From contig CALULP010000014.1 in the NCBI GenBank assembly GCA_944321495.1, forward strand, positions 1-64,000: DNA of 64,000 bases, written 5' to 3'. Positions within the stretch are counted from its first letter, which is position 1. Each line of letters begins with the position of its first letter. The notes beneath the pieces were generated by a model that was not told the DNA's origin, did not search any database, and worked only from the letters and a program-made list of their open reading frames with translations. Below are positions 16,221-25,619 of the stretch, in pieces. The stretch is from an uncultured Bacteroides sp. (GTDB lineage: Bacteria; Bacteroidota; Bacteroidia; Bacteroidales; Bacteroidaceae). The translations under genes were made by a program, and so were the position numbers.

Positions 16221-17417
16221 TCAGTTTTTCTGCACCGTCCAATAATCCCCATACAGCCAACTCTCCTCTTCATCATTCAGTTTCGCATTCCTTGCCAAGA
16301 ACAAGCCTTTCCCTGTCACTCCCCAGAAATTATAATAATTATAAATGCCGCTCCCCAAATCCACCTCACCAATAACCTGAAAAGCCGGGGTAAATACCGT
16401 CAGGTATAGCCTTTTGCTCTTATACTGCACGCCAAACTCCTCCGATTGATCATAGGACGTCTTCCCTAAATGCAACCGATAATACAAATCATTTTCCCGG
16501 TCATACTGCATTTCAAAAAAATGCACATTCTCCAACAAATGCCTGTCTGCATCCTGGAAACTATACGGCATGCGTAATTCACTTACGACATTAGGGGTAA
16601 ACTTGCTTTTTCCACCAAAGGCCTTTTTCTCCCTCGTAACCAGATTCATCGTATAAACATTGGATGTGATGGGAAAGTTGTAAACAATAAGACTGTCCGC
16701 ATAAGTCACATTCGGATATTGCTTCCAGCCAAAGCGTTGCCCGGCCTTTGCTTCCAATGCCCCGCCTTCCAGTAAATAGACTTGATATTCTTGCGAATCC
16801 AGTTCCCATTCATAAACCTCATACCGGGCACCGTCTGTTGTAGGAATCACGCACAAATAGAATATTGAGTTACGCAAGGGGTGATAAAACAACTTATTGG
16901 ATGCCATTGAAAAATTAGTCTCTACGTTTATGAACCCTTGTTCAGGAAAAGGCAATGTTACCTTCTTCCGCACCTGTCCTGCTGCATTTACCAGATACAA
17001 GAACGGCGGGGCATATAACCAAATGCTATCCCGGCTTTGGAGGCACATCCCATACAAATCTCCCGCTATCCCATCTTCTCCCTCCTTTTGCAATGGTAAG
17101 TGAGAGACAGGCTTTTTCCCGCTCAAGTCCAATACATCTATCGCATGGTATGCCCTGTTATAGGCAAAAACAGTATCTTTATAGATAGTAAAGAGATGAT
17201 AAGACAACAACGTGCGGTTATCAATCGCAAGGCTGTCCGACTCCCCCACCATATTTATAGGGCTTCCGTACACCGTTTCTTGCAAGTCTGCTTCACGAGT
17301 TGAGCAGGAAAACAGCAATGCGGCAACTATTACATAAAATATGCACTTCACCCTGCCCGCATTTCTGCATAAAACAGGCACCAATGCCACCATCCTATTA
17401 AAAAACAAAGTTCTCAT
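16221..17417 (-). CDS. DUF4221-type beta-propeller lipoprotein
   Basis: The product has 398 residues from ATG 17417; a TTG at 17435 is less likely. A long N-terminus leads to AALLFSC (Cys38), a lipobox; a start at the internal Met9 would give a more usual signal length. TVFAYNRAYHAIDVLDLSGK and LQKEGEDGI match the DUF4221 family of Bacteroides propeller lipoproteins. It follows the propeller gene at 17432-18484 by about 14 bp and is part of that operon. Function is unknown. Confidence 0.8.
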   Translation of the reverse strand: MRTLFFNRMVALVPVLCRNAGRVKCIFYVIVAALLFSCSTREADLQETVYGSPINMVGESDSLAIDNRTLLSYHLFTIYKDTVFAYNRAYHAIDVLDLSGKKPVSHLPLQKEGEDGIAGDLYGMCLQSRDSIWLYAPPFLYLVNAAGQVRKKVTLPFPEQGFINVETNFSMASNKLFYHPLRNSIFYLCVIPTTDGARYEVYEWELDSQEYQVYLLEGGALEAKAGQRFGWKQYPNVTYADSLIVYNFPITSNVYTMNLVTREKKAFGGKSKFTPNVVSELRMPYSFQDADRHLLENVHFFEMQYDRENDLYYRLHLGKTSYDQSEEFGVQYKSKRLYLTVFTPAFQVIGEVDLGSGIYNYYNFWGVTGKGLFLARNAKLNDEEESWLYGDYWTVQKN

Positions 17418-17431
17418 ACCCCCATTCACAC

Positions 17432-18484
17432 TCAATTCAAAGATAAATCATCCAAAGCCGTAACGCCAACTGTGTATTCTCCGTCTTCCCCGATAAGTAA
17501 AGCATACATTTTTTGGTTGCTAACACATATACCACACACGGTCGGGTCTACTCTGTACACATGCTCCAATTCACCAGTAAAAGCGTCGAAGCACAAAATG
17601 GAGCGGTAATCTTTTCTTTGAACGCTATCCATTCTATTCCCATCATGCAATACATAGAAATAGTTTTGGGAACTACAAATAGACTCACATTGATTAATAC
17701 GATGGATGCGCAAATCTGCTCTGCCCGATACCTGCTTTTCAAGGCTGCCATCTCCTATTTGAAAACGATGATATTCCCTCCAACGGCCATCTGCATAACG
17801 ATAAAACAAGACATCCGAAGCCCAAGAAGGAGCTATGGCAAAACAGTTACCCTGCCTGTTGAATGACAACATCCCTTGAAAGAGAAGATACCGCTCGCTT
17901 GCATCATCTATTCCATACTCAGCATACAAATCTTCTTTTTGCCTTAAAGTGCCTTTCGGGTCATAAGCCCTCAACAAGCCATCTTCATAGATTCCAAGGG
18001 CAACATACCCTTCAGAGGTTTGTATTCCCCTATCCGCCATTCCCAGGTCCACACTTCTATACTCCGACAACCTGTCTTTTAACAAATTATCGAAAGGATA
18101 CGTCCTGAATTCCCCTGTCTGCCGCAAAAACACGTTTACAGCCCGCTCCTGACTTGAAACACTTACATCTATCGGGAATACTACTTCACCCGGCCCGTTA
18201 CCGATAGATAAAGTCCGCACATAAGTAGAGTCTTTCATGTTATATAACAAAAGCGTCCTATCCTCTACCTTATCCGCTATAACCAATACACTATCAATCA
18301 CATCGATACTATAAGGAGAGCCAAGTAAAGGGGTTATGGGTAAGGGCTGAAATACGAGTGAGGACTCCGCATATTCTCCCCACGGGCGCTCATCCCTTGA
18401 CTTCGAACAAGAAGTAGTACTCAGAAGTACCGCCAAACAACCAATCCAGAACACAACAGATGTATAACGCATACCATTTCTCAT
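17432..18484 (-). CDS. six-bladed beta-propeller lipoprotein (TolB-like type), first gene of operon
   Basis: This 350-residue lipoprotein has a lipobox near STTSC (Cys26). SIGNGPGEVVFP lies at 93-104 and the last blade carries ILCFDAFTGELEHVY. It is the first gene of an operon with 16221-17417 and 15243-16162. Its upstream region holds a promoter (18516-18546) and an operator (18556-18618) that repeat those of the 13991 operon, so both units are probably switched by one regulator. Confidence 0.87.
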   Translation of the reverse strand: MRNGMRYTSVVFWIGCLAVLLSTTSCSKSRDERPWGEYAESSLVFQPLPITPLLGSPYSIDVIDSVLVIADKVEDRTLLLYNMKDSTYVRTLSIGNGPGEVVFPIDVSVSSQERAVNVFLRQTGEFRTYPFDNLLKDRLSEYRSVDLGMADRGIQTSEGYVALGIYEDGLLRAYDPKGTLRQKEDLYAEYGIDDASERYLLFQGMLSFNRQGNCFAIAPSWASDVLFYRYADGRWREYHRFQIGDGSLEKQVSGRADLRIHRINQCESICSSQNYFYVLHDGNRMDSVQRKDYRSILCFDAFTGELEHVYRVDPTVCGICVSNQKMYALLIGEDGEYTVGVTALDDLSLN

Positions 18485-18515
18485 TTTAAGTAAGATTGCT
18501 AAAGAATTAATGATG

Positions 18516-18546
18516 TAAAGGTATGCAAACGAAATGACATGGACAA
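18516..18546 (-). promoter_or_regulatory. Bacteroides-type promoter of lipoprotein operon
   Basis: On the minus strand, TTG (18544-18546) is followed by a 20-base spacer and TACCTTTA (18516-18523). It has the same elements and spacing as 14012-14042, and flanking bases are also conserved. Confidence 0.55.
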
Positions 18547-18555
18547 TTTTCTCAC

Positions 18556-18618
18556 CTTACAAAATCTTACATCGCAGCCACAGATACTTCTGGGCAACAT
18601 TCTGTAAGGTTTTGTAAG
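18556..18618 (-). promoter_or_regulatory. shared operator, second copy
   Basis: CTTAC lies at 18556-18560 and 18566-18570; GTAAG at 18604-18608 and 18614-18618. Every distance equals that of the copy at 14052-14114, including the 33 bp between the two pairs and the 9 bp to the -33 TTG. Bases between the pairs are less conserved, so selection seems to act on the half-sites. Confidence 0.65.
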
Positions 18619-19206
18619 ATTTCAGCCTTACGCCAGCCTTCCCCACAAAGCCTGTACCTGCGGATTTGTAAAACATTCATCACACAGGAACACGCCTCCG
18701 CCCCTCAAGAAAAAAGCGGACACCAAAATTTTCCGTTTTTCTTGTTTCCGGACAACCTTGTCACCATCCCATACACAGCAAGCAGCTACCTGTCAAGCCT
18801 TTAGTATATACAATTTTATTCTTTTTTTACCATCTCCGTACCTTCCACCTACTTTCTCCTTACCCGCTCCTTATCTCCTCCTTTTGCCGCCCCTCGTTAT
18901 GGAAAGGAGAACGGAAGTAGAAGATATGGACAAAGACAGGGCTCGGGGAAGGGGAATCCCCTGCGAAGATGTCCGCATAAATCGCATGTTTAAGGCAAGA
19001 GGAAATTCCCCAAAGGGATGAAGCTGGCAAACATCCGGGCAGGCAAAGGCGGGCACCTGCCGGGAAACAGGCAGCAAGGCCGGCCCGGGCGCCCCTTAAA
19101 AAAGAACGCCCCGATATGCTGATTCTACCCCGAAATGATTACCTTTGTCCCCTAAGACGGAAGAAACCGGAACCCGACATTCACTTTAAACCAACACCAT
19201 TGTGTC
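18619..19206. other. gap with no supported gene
   Basis: The gap holds a pyrimidine-rich tract (about 18820-18895) and a GC-rich stretch with short hairpins (about 19040-19100). Reading frames here have no start signals or protein-like composition. TACCTTTG at 19140-19147 is a plausible -7 element for the gene at 19207, but no clear -33 is seen. Confidence 0.4.
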
Positions 19207-20079
19207 ATGAATAAAACGAAACTGCTTATCATCACCTGCATAGTCGTACTGGCGGCCGCCATCGGCATGACGGTATTGTTCTTGAACGAAAAGCAAAGTA
19301 AAAACGAGCTGGTGCAGGAGTTCGAACTGGAAAAGGAAGACCTGGAGAACGAATACACCCACTTTGCACGGCAATACGACGAGCTGAAGCTCACGGTGTC
19401 CAACGACTCGCTGGCCGTGCTGCTGGAGCAGGAACAGCTGAAAACGCAACGCCTGCTCGAAGAACTGCGCACCGTGAAAAGCAGCAACGCCAGCGAAATA
19501 CGCCGCCTGCGCAAAGAGCTTGCCTCGCTGCGCAAAATCATGGTGGGCTACATCAACCAGATTGACTCGCTGAACCGCCTGACCAACCAGCAGCGGGAAA
19601 TCATTGCCGACGTGACGCAGAAGTACAACGCGGCATCGCGCCAAATCACGACCCTCGCCGAGGAGAAGAAAGACCTGAACAAAAAAGTGACGCTCGCCGC
19701 CCAACTGGACGCCACCAACATCAACATACTCGCCGCCAACAAGCGCGGCAAGAAAGCCCGGCGGGTAAAGGACATCGTGAAGTTCAAGATAGACTTTACC
19801 ATCGTGAAGAACATCACCGCCGAAACCGGCGAGCGCACCCTGTACATACGCATCACCAAACCCGACAACGACGTACTTTGCAAGAACCCCGCCAACACCT
19901 TTGCCTACGAGAACCGCGAACTGGCTTACTCCATCAAGAAATACATTGAGTACAACGGGGAGGAGCAGGACGTCACCGTGTACTGGGACGTGGAGGAATA
20001 CCTCTATGCCGGCAACTACCGCGTGGACATTTTTGCCGAAGGCAACCTGATAGGCTCGCAGGCGTTTGAAATCGACTAA
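19207..20079 (+). CDS. membrane-anchored coiled-coil protein, unknown function
   Basis: The protein has 290 residues: one N-terminal membrane segment (about 5-26), a long coiled coil from about 30 to 165 (LVQEFELEKEDLENEY, then leucine heptads and LNKKVTLAAQLDA), a basic KRGKKARRVKD segment, and a compact C-terminal domain rich in beta strands (KIDFTIVKNITAETG to QAFEID). It resembles conserved Bacteroidales hypothetical proteins with a stalk and head. It sits immediately before the efflux operon but has its own spacing; a link to envelope organisation is speculative. Confidence 0.75.
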   Translation: MNKTKLLIITCIVVLAAAIGMTVLFLNEKQSKNELVQEFELEKEDLENEYTHFARQYDELKLTVSNDSLAVLLEQEQLKTQRLLEELRTVKSSNASEIRRLRKELASLRKIMVGYINQIDSLNRLTNQQREIIADVTQKYNAASRQITTLAEEKKDLNKKVTLAAQLDATNINILAANKRGKKARRVKDIVKFKIDFTIVKNITAETGERTLYIRITKPDNDVLCKNPANTFAYENRELAYSIKKYIEYNGEEQDVTVYWDVEEYLYAGNYRVDIFAEGNLIGSQAFEID

Positions 20080-20140
20080 GTCCTGTTTGTCCTCAACTGA
20101 GTTCCCGCCGACCGCTTTCCGGCTTAAAAAATTGAAATTA

Positions 20141-20172
20141 TTTTGCGCTCTCAAGGAGAGCCATTACATTTG
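20141..20172 (+). promoter_or_regulatory. strong Bacteroides-type promoter of the efflux operon
   Basis: TTTTG (20141-20145), 19 bases, then TACATTTG (20165-20172): a near-perfect match to the Bacteroides -33/-7 consensus. The first gene starts at 20262 or 20235, leaving a leader of 50-80 bases. Confidence 0.7.
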
Positions 20173-20261
20173 TACCGTTGTTTATGCAATTATTGTTGCA
20201 TCACCGAAAGATAACAAGGATACATACTCCGGCAATGAAAGAAAAAAATGAAAGAATCTTT

Positions 20262-21731
20262 ATGAAAAAGTCATTCTGCCTCATCGGATTGCTTGCCTTG
20301 TCGCTCGGCCTGGAAGCCCAGACGGCATTGAGCCTGGACAGCTGCCGCGCACTTGCCCTGGCCAACAACAAGAACCTGTTGATCAGCCGCGAAAACATCG
20401 AAGCCGCCAAGTATGAGCGGAAAGCCGCCTTCACCAACTTCCTGCCCAACATCTCCGCCGCCGGAGGCTACCTGCGCAGCTCCCGGGAGCTGTCCCTGCT
20501 GAGCGATGCACAGAAAGGCGCGCTGAGCGGGCTGGGCACCACCCTGGGCACTCCCCTGCAACAGGCGGCACAAGCCCTCGGACAGCTATTCCCCGAACTG
20601 GGCGGACAACTCTCCGCCTTGGGTGAAAGCCTGACGGGAGCCATGAACAGCGCCGGAAGCTCACTGGTAGACGCTTTCCGCACGGACACGCGCAACATGT
20701 ATGCCGGCGCACTGACCCTGACCCAACCCCTCTACATGGGCGGAAAGATACGCGCCTACAACAAAATCACCCGCTATGCCGAAGAGCTGGCCCGCCAGCA
20801 ACACCACAGCGGCATGCAGGAAGTCATCTTGAGCACCGACCAGGCCTACTGGCAGGTGGTGTCGCTCGTCCACAAGAAGAAACTTGCCGAAAGCTACCTG
20901 GAACTGCTGCAAAAGATAGAAAGCGACATGGACAAAATGATAGCCGAAGGCGTGGCCACCAAGGCGGACGGCCTGTCGGTGAAAGTGAAGGTGAACGAGG
21001 CGGAAATGACGCTGACCAAGGTGACCGACGGGGTGACCCTGGCACGCATGCTGCTGTGCCAGCTGTGCGGCATAGACCTCTCCACCCCCATCACGCTGGC
21101 CGACGAGCAGGAAGAAGCCCTGGCAGACAGCAACCCCATAGCCACGCGCGACATCGACATGAACAGCGTGTATGCCCTGCGCCCCGAAGTGCGCAGCCTG
21201 GAACTGGCCACGCAGATGTACCGCCAGAAGGTGAACGTGGTGCGTGCCGACTACCTGCCCTCCATTGCCCTGATAGGCGGCTACACGGCCACCAGCCCGT
21301 CGGTGTTCAACAGCTTCGAGAACAAGTTCAAGGGCATGTGGAACGTGGGGGTCACCGTCGCGCTGCCCATCTGGCACTGGGGCGAAGGCATCTACAAGGT
21401 GAGGGCAGCCAAGTCGGCGGCACGCATCGCGCAATACCAGCTGGATGACGCCAAGGAGAAGATAGAGTTGCAGGTCAACCAGTCGGCATTCCAGGTCCAC
21501 GAAGCCGCCAAGAAGCTGGCCATGGCCGAAAAGAACCTGGAGAAAGCCAACGAAAACCTGCGCTACGCCACCTTGGGCTTCGAGGAAGGGGTCATCCCCA
21601 CCAGCAACGTGCTGGAGGCACATACGGCATGGCTCTCCGCCCAGTCCGAAAAGATTGACGCACAGATAGACGTGAAACTGACGGAAATCTACCTGAAGAA
21701 GGCGACGGGGCAATTGACAATTGGCAATTAA
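20262..21731 (+). CDS. TolC-family outer membrane efflux channel
   Basis: The protein has 489 residues from ATG 20262, chosen because MKKSFCLIGLLALSLGLEAQ is a clean signal peptide; an ATG at 20235 is possible. It has two outer-membrane-efflux repeats: LDSCRALALANNKNLLISRE at the start and LRPEVRSLELATQMYRQKV in the second half, with alpha-helical barrel segments and the beta-strand LTLTQPLYMGGK. It pairs with the HlyD and permease genes downstream. The last codons (QLTIGN) are written in AATTG-type heptamer repeats that continue into the gap, so the natural C-terminus may have been altered. Confidence 0.9.
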   Translation: MKKSFCLIGLLALSLGLEAQTALSLDSCRALALANNKNLLISRENIEAAKYERKAAFTNFLPNISAAGGYLRSSRELSLLSDAQKGALSGLGTTLGTPLQQAAQALGQLFPELGGQLSALGESLTGAMNSAGSSLVDAFRTDTRNMYAGALTLTQPLYMGGKIRAYNKITRYAEELARQQHHSGMQEVILSTDQAYWQVVSLVHKKKLAESYLELLQKIESDMDKMIAEGVATKADGLSVKVKVNEAEMTLTKVTDGVTLARMLLCQLCGIDLSTPITLADEQEEALADSNPIATRDIDMNSVYALRPEVRSLELATQMYRQKVNVVRADYLPSIALIGGYTATSPSVFNSFENKFKGMWNVGVTVALPIWHWGEGIYKVRAAKSAARIAQYQLDDAKEKIELQVNQSAFQVHEAAKKLAMAEKNLEKANENLRYATLGFEEGVIPTSNVLEAHTAWLSAQSEKIDAQIDVKLTEIYLKKATGQLTIGN

Positions 21732-21876
21732 CAATTAACAATTAACAATTGACAATTGACAATTGACAATTGATAATCTTATTAAATGAAGAATTGAGAA
21801 TTGAGAATTAAGACTTAGGAATTGGAAAATTAAGAAATGATAATTGTCAATTGTCCATTGTCAATTGTCAATTGAA
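21710..21876. repeat. AATTGTC/CAATTGA heptamer repeat arrays in inverted orientation
   Basis: A left array of CAATTGA/CAATTAA heptamers (about 21710-21773) and a right array of AATTGTC heptamers (about 21841-21876) are complementary and could form a long hairpin around a 65-base AT-rich centre. A similar array is at 62597-62645. They fill the 166 bp between the TolC and HlyD genes. Confidence 0.7.
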
Positions 21877-21897
21877 ATTTCATAAACGATAGAGCAG

Positions 21898-22887
21898 ATG
21901 GATACAAAATCGCAGAACAGCAACATGCTACTGGCTTTCCTCACCCTGCTGGGGGTGATTGCCGTAGTGTCCGTAGTGGGTTTCTTCGCCCTGCGCAAGG
22001 GACCTGAAATCGTACAGGGACAGGCCGAAGTAACGGAATACCGCGTGTCGAGCAAAGTGCCCGGGCGCATCCTGGAGTTCCGCGTCAAGGAAGGGCAGGC
22101 GGTACACGCGGGCGACACCCTCGCCTTGCTGGAGGCTCCCGACGTGCAGGCGAAGTTAGAGCAGGCGCGTGCGGCACAGGCCGCCGCACAGGCACAGAAC
22201 GCCAAAGCGCTGAAAGGCGCCCGCCAAGAACAGATACAGGCCGCCTACGAGCTGTGGCAGAAAGCAAAGGCAGGGCTGGAAATAGCCGAGAAATCGTACA
22301 AACGCGTCAAGAACCTGCACGACGAGGGAGTGATGTCCGCCCAAAAGCTGGACGAGGTGACCGCCCAACGCGATGCCGCCCGCGCCACGGAGAAGGCCGC
22401 CAAGGCACAGTATGACATGGCCGTGAACGGCGCCGAGCGCGAGGACAAGGCCGCAGCCGCCGCCCTTGTGGAACGTGCCAAAGGCGCCGTGGCCGAAGTG
22501 GAGTCGTACATCCGCGAGACCTGCCTCATAGCCCAGACGGACGGCGAGGTGGCCGAGATATTCCCCCAGCCGGGCGAACTGGTAGGCACAGGCGCCCCCA
22601 TCATGAACATAGCCATCGTGGAAGACCTGTGGGTGACCTTCAACGTGCGTGAAGACCTGCTGCAAGGGCTCACCGTGGGCACGGAATTCGAGGCCTACGC
22701 GCCCGCCCTCGACCGCAACATCCGGCTGAAGGTGTACCACATGAAAGACCTGGGCACGTATGCCGCCTGGAAGGCCACGAAAACCACGGGGCAATATGAC
22801 CTCAAGACCTTTGAGGTGAAAGCCGCCCCGCAAGAGCCGGTGGAGGGGCTGCGCGCCGGCATGAGCGTCATTCTCGAGAAAGAATGA
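21898..22887 (+). CDS. HlyD-type periplasmic adaptor (membrane fusion protein)
   Basis: This 329-residue protein has one membrane anchor (about 11-30) and a biotinyl-lipoyl-like half (VTEYRVSSKVPGRILEFRVK and GDTLALLEAPDV). A helical hairpin rich in Ala/Gln/Lys (about 80-180) contains the HlyD motif VMSAQKLDEVTAQRDAA. The second lipoyl half (AQTDGEVAEIFPQPGELV) and a beta-barrel domain follow. It links the inner-membrane permeases to the TolC channel encoded upstream. Confidence 0.92.
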   Translation: MDTKSQNSNMLLAFLTLLGVIAVVSVVGFFALRKGPEIVQGQAEVTEYRVSSKVPGRILEFRVKEGQAVHAGDTLALLEAPDVQAKLEQARAAQAAAQAQNAKALKGARQEQIQAAYELWQKAKAGLEIAEKSYKRVKNLHDEGVMSAQKLDEVTAQRDAARATEKAAKAQYDMAVNGAEREDKAAAAALVERAKGAVAEVESYIRETCLIAQTDGEVAEIFPQPGELVGTGAPIMNIAIVEDLWVTFNVREDLLQGLTVGTEFEAYAPALDRNIRLKVYHMKDLGTYAAWKATKTTGQYDLKTFEVKAAPQEPVEGLRAGMSVILEKE

Positions 22888-23015
22888 TGCGCACCCCCGC
22901 GCTTGCGGGAAGTGCGCACCCCTGCGCACTTCCCGCAACGAGGGTCAGCGTTAGCAGAACAACGAGGGGTAGTGTTGTTACCGCAACACGGCAAAACAGA
23001 AACATTCATGACAGC

Positions 23016-24197
23016 ATGAAAGAAAGAGAAAAGAAATACATCGCCCTCTGGCACGTGATGGCGCGTGAGTGCCGCCGCCTCACCAGCCGCCCGCTCTACC
23101 TGTTCTGCATGGTAGTGGCGCCGCTGTTCTGCTACGTGTTCTTCACCACGCTGATGGAGTCGGGGCTTCCCACAAACATGCCGGTGGGCATCGTGGACCA
23201 GGACCAGACCTCCACCACCCGCCAGCTGGCACGCAACCTCGACGCCTTTGAGCAAACCGCCATCGTGGCACACTACCCCACCTTCAACGAAGCAAGGGAA
23301 GCCATGCAGCGGGGCGAGATATACGGATTCTTCTACATCCCCCAGGGCACTACTGCCGACGCACAGGCACAACGGCAGCCCACCGTGTCGTTCTACACCA
23401 ACAACACGCTGCTCATCGCCGGGTCGCTGCTGTTCAAGGACATGAAGACCATGGGCGAGCTGGCCTCCGCCGCCGTGGGCCAGGCCACCCTGCTGGCCAA
23501 GGGCGCCACGGAGGACCAGGCGGTAGCCCTGCTGCAGCCCATCGTCATCGACACCCACCCGCTGAACAACCCCTGGATGAACTACTCGGTCTACCTGAAC
23601 AACACGTTCATGCCCGGGGTGCTGATGCTGCTCATCTTCATGGTGACCGTGTACGCCATCGGGGTGGAAATCAAGGAGCGCACGGCACGGCAGTGGATGC
23701 GCGCCAGCAACAACTCCATCTGGATAGCCCTGGCGGGCAAGCTGTTGCCCCACACGGCGGTGTTCTTCCTGATGGGCATCTGCTACAACGTGTACCTGTA
23801 CGGCTTCCTGCACTTCCCCTGCAACAGCGGCATCCTGCCCATGCTGTTTGCCACGCTTTGCCTGGTACTGGCCTCGCAAAGCATGGGCATCCTGATGATA
23901 GGCACACTGCCCACGCTGCGGCTGGGACTGAGCTTCGCCTCACTGTGGGGCGTGTTGTCGTTCTCCATGTGCGGGCTGTCGTTCCCCGCCATGGCCATGC
24001 ACCCCATCCTGCAAGCGCTGGCCAACCTGTTCCCCCTGCGGCATTACTTCCTGATTTACGTGAACCAGGCGCTGAACGGCTATTCCATGACCTATTCGTG
24101 GATAAACTACGTGGCACTGCTGCTGTTCATGCTGCTGCCCTTCCTGATAGCCCCCCGGTTGAAAGGGGCATTGATTTACTACAAATACATCCCCTGA
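23016..24197 (+). CDS. ABC-2 type transporter permease (first of pair)
   Basis: The protein has 393 residues; ATG 23016 is chosen because MKEREKKYIALWHVMARE precedes the first membrane segment, while the open frame before it is Arg/Pro-rich and not protein-like. One N-terminal TM, a large extracytoplasmic domain (VGIVDQDQTSTTRQLARNL, the ABC2_membrane_3 pattern) and five or six C-terminal TMs are visible. It belongs to the YhhJ/YbhS-like exporters that work with HlyD adaptors. No nucleotide-binding subunit is encoded in this operon. Confidence 0.88.
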   Translation: MKEREKKYIALWHVMARECRRLTSRPLYLFCMVVAPLFCYVFFTTLMESGLPTNMPVGIVDQDQTSTTRQLARNLDAFEQTAIVAHYPTFNEAREAMQRGEIYGFFYIPQGTTADAQAQRQPTVSFYTNNTLLIAGSLLFKDMKTMGELASAAVGQATLLAKGATEDQAVALLQPIVIDTHPLNNPWMNYSVYLNNTFMPGVLMLLIFMVTVYAIGVEIKERTARQWMRASNNSIWIALAGKLLPHTAVFFLMGICYNVYLYGFLHFPCNSGILPMLFATLCLVLASQSMGILMIGTLPTLRLGLSFASLWGVLSFSMCGLSFPAMAMHPILQALANLFPLRHYFLIYVNQALNGYSMTYSWINYVALLLFMLLPFLIAPRLKGALIYYKYIP

Positions 24198-24200
24198 CAA

Positions 24201-25460
24201 ATGAAACGGCTGACACTGAAACAAAATATAATGGAGGGCATCCACGACATGTTCTACATCTGGAAGCAGGAATTCCGCACCACTTTCCGCGACCAGGGGG
24301 TGCTGATATTCTTCATACTCGTGCCGTTGGCCTACCCGCTGATTTACGCATTCATCTATACCAACGAAACCATCCGCGACGTGCCTGCGGTGGTGGTGGA
24401 CGAATCGCGCAGCAGCCTGAGCCGCGAGTACCTGCGCCGGGTGGACGCCACGCCGGAAGTCAGCATCGTGAGCTATTGCGCCGACATGGAAGAAGCCAAG
24501 CTGGCGATGAAGGACCGCGCGGCCTACGGCATCATCCACGTGCCTGCCACCTTCAGCGAAGACATTGCCGAGGGACGGCAGACGCACGTCAGCGTGCTGG
24601 TGGACATGAGCGGACTGCTCTACTACAAATCGCTCGTGCTGGCCAACACGGAGGTGTCGCTGGACATGAACGCGGAAATCAAACTGCAACGCGCCGGCAA
24701 CACGACAGAACGGCAGGACGAAATCACCGCCTACCCCATCAAGTATAAAGACGTGGCCCTGTACAACCCCACCAACGGCTTTGCCGCCTTTCTACTCCCG
24801 GCGGTGCTGATGCTCATCATCCAGCAGACCTTATTGCTGGGCATCGGGCTGTCGGCTGGGACGGCACGCGAGCACAACCGCTTCCGCGACCTGGTGCCCA
24901 TCGACCGCCATTACCACGGCACGCTGCGCATCGTGCTGGGTAAAGGGCTGAGCTACCTGATGGTGTATGCCGTAGTGTCCGTCTACCTGCTGTGCGTAGT
25001 GCCTTGGATGTTCAGCCTGAACCGCATTGCCCGGCCGGGCGAACTGACCCTGTTCATTCTGCCCTACCTGGCAGCGTGCATCTTCTTCTCCATGACCGCC
25101 TCGGCAGCCATACGCAACAGGGAAACCTGCATGCTGCTGTTTGTCTTCACCTCGGTGCCGTTGCTGTTCCTGTCGGGCATCTCGTGGCCGGAAAGCGCCA
25201 TGCCTGACTTCTGGCGCTACTTCGCGCACCTGTTCCCCTCGACTTTCGGCATCCAGGGCTATGTGCGCATCAACAGCATGGGCGCCACGCTGAATGAAGT
25301 GGGTACCGAATACCGCGCCCTCTGGCTACAGGCAGGCATCTACTTCATCACCACCTGCCTGGTGTACCGCTGGCAAATCATACAAAGCCGCAAACACGTC
25401 ATCGAGGCATACCGGAAAATGAAAAAGAAACGGGAAGCGAAGAACAAGACCTCCCACTAA
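24201..25460 (+). CDS. ABC-2 type transporter permease (second of pair)
   Basis: The protein has 419 residues and starts 3 bp after the previous gene. It has one TM (LIFFILVPLAYPLIYAFI), an extracytoplasmic domain with AVVVDESRSSLSREYLRRV, and a block of C-terminal TMs, the same layout as its partner. ATG 24231 is an alternative start. The two permeases probably form a heterodimer; the ATPase must come from elsewhere in the genome. The basic tail KMKKKREAKNK is cytoplasmic. Confidence 0.88.
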   Translation: MKRLTLKQNIMEGIHDMFYIWKQEFRTTFRDQGVLIFFILVPLAYPLIYAFIYTNETIRDVPAVVVDESRSSLSREYLRRVDATPEVSIVSYCADMEEAKLAMKDRAAYGIIHVPATFSEDIAEGRQTHVSVLVDMSGLLYYKSLVLANTEVSLDMNAEIKLQRAGNTTERQDEITAYPIKYKDVALYNPTNGFAAFLLPAVLMLIIQQTLLLGIGLSAGTAREHNRFRDLVPIDRHYHGTLRIVLGKGLSYLMVYAVVSVYLLCVVPWMFSLNRIARPGELTLFILPYLAACIFFSMTASAAIRNRETCMLLFVFTSVPLLFLSGISWPESAMPDFWRYFAHLFPSTFGIQGYVRINSMGATLNEVGTEYRALWLQAGIYFITTCLVYRWQIIQSRKHVIEAYRKMKKKREAKNKTSH

Positions 25461-25464
25461 CGGA

Positions 25465-25513
25465 CAAGAGGCTGCAAAGGCGCGGTGAAAACCTGCCGGT
25501 AGCCTCTTTCTTT
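25465..25513 (+). terminator. Rho-independent-like terminator after efflux operon
   Basis: AAGAGGCT (25466-25473) pairs with AGCCTCTT (25501-25508), followed by a T-rich run. Confidence 0.55.
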
Positions 25514-25619
25514 ATGCCTTTCCCTCATGCGACAGTTCCATCCGGAGGGCGAATAATCTACTTAGCAACAATGAAATACGAAACATTAGTAATAATTAAC
25601 TCCCCAAAGAGCATTAGAA

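Noticed and set aside
18758..19021. Possible small plus-strand gene in the gap before 19207
   Set aside because: The frame starts in a Ser/Thr/Pro-rich stretch of a pyrimidine tract, has no start signals, and matches no protein type known to me.
19186..20154. 322-codon minus-strand frame opposite the coiled-coil gene
   Set aside because: It is Val/Phe/His-biased antisense of a coiled-coil gene, with no signals of expression.
21710..21876. CRISPR or plasmid iteron
   Set aside because: The heptamers are low-complexity, inverted and variable, with no replication gene near.
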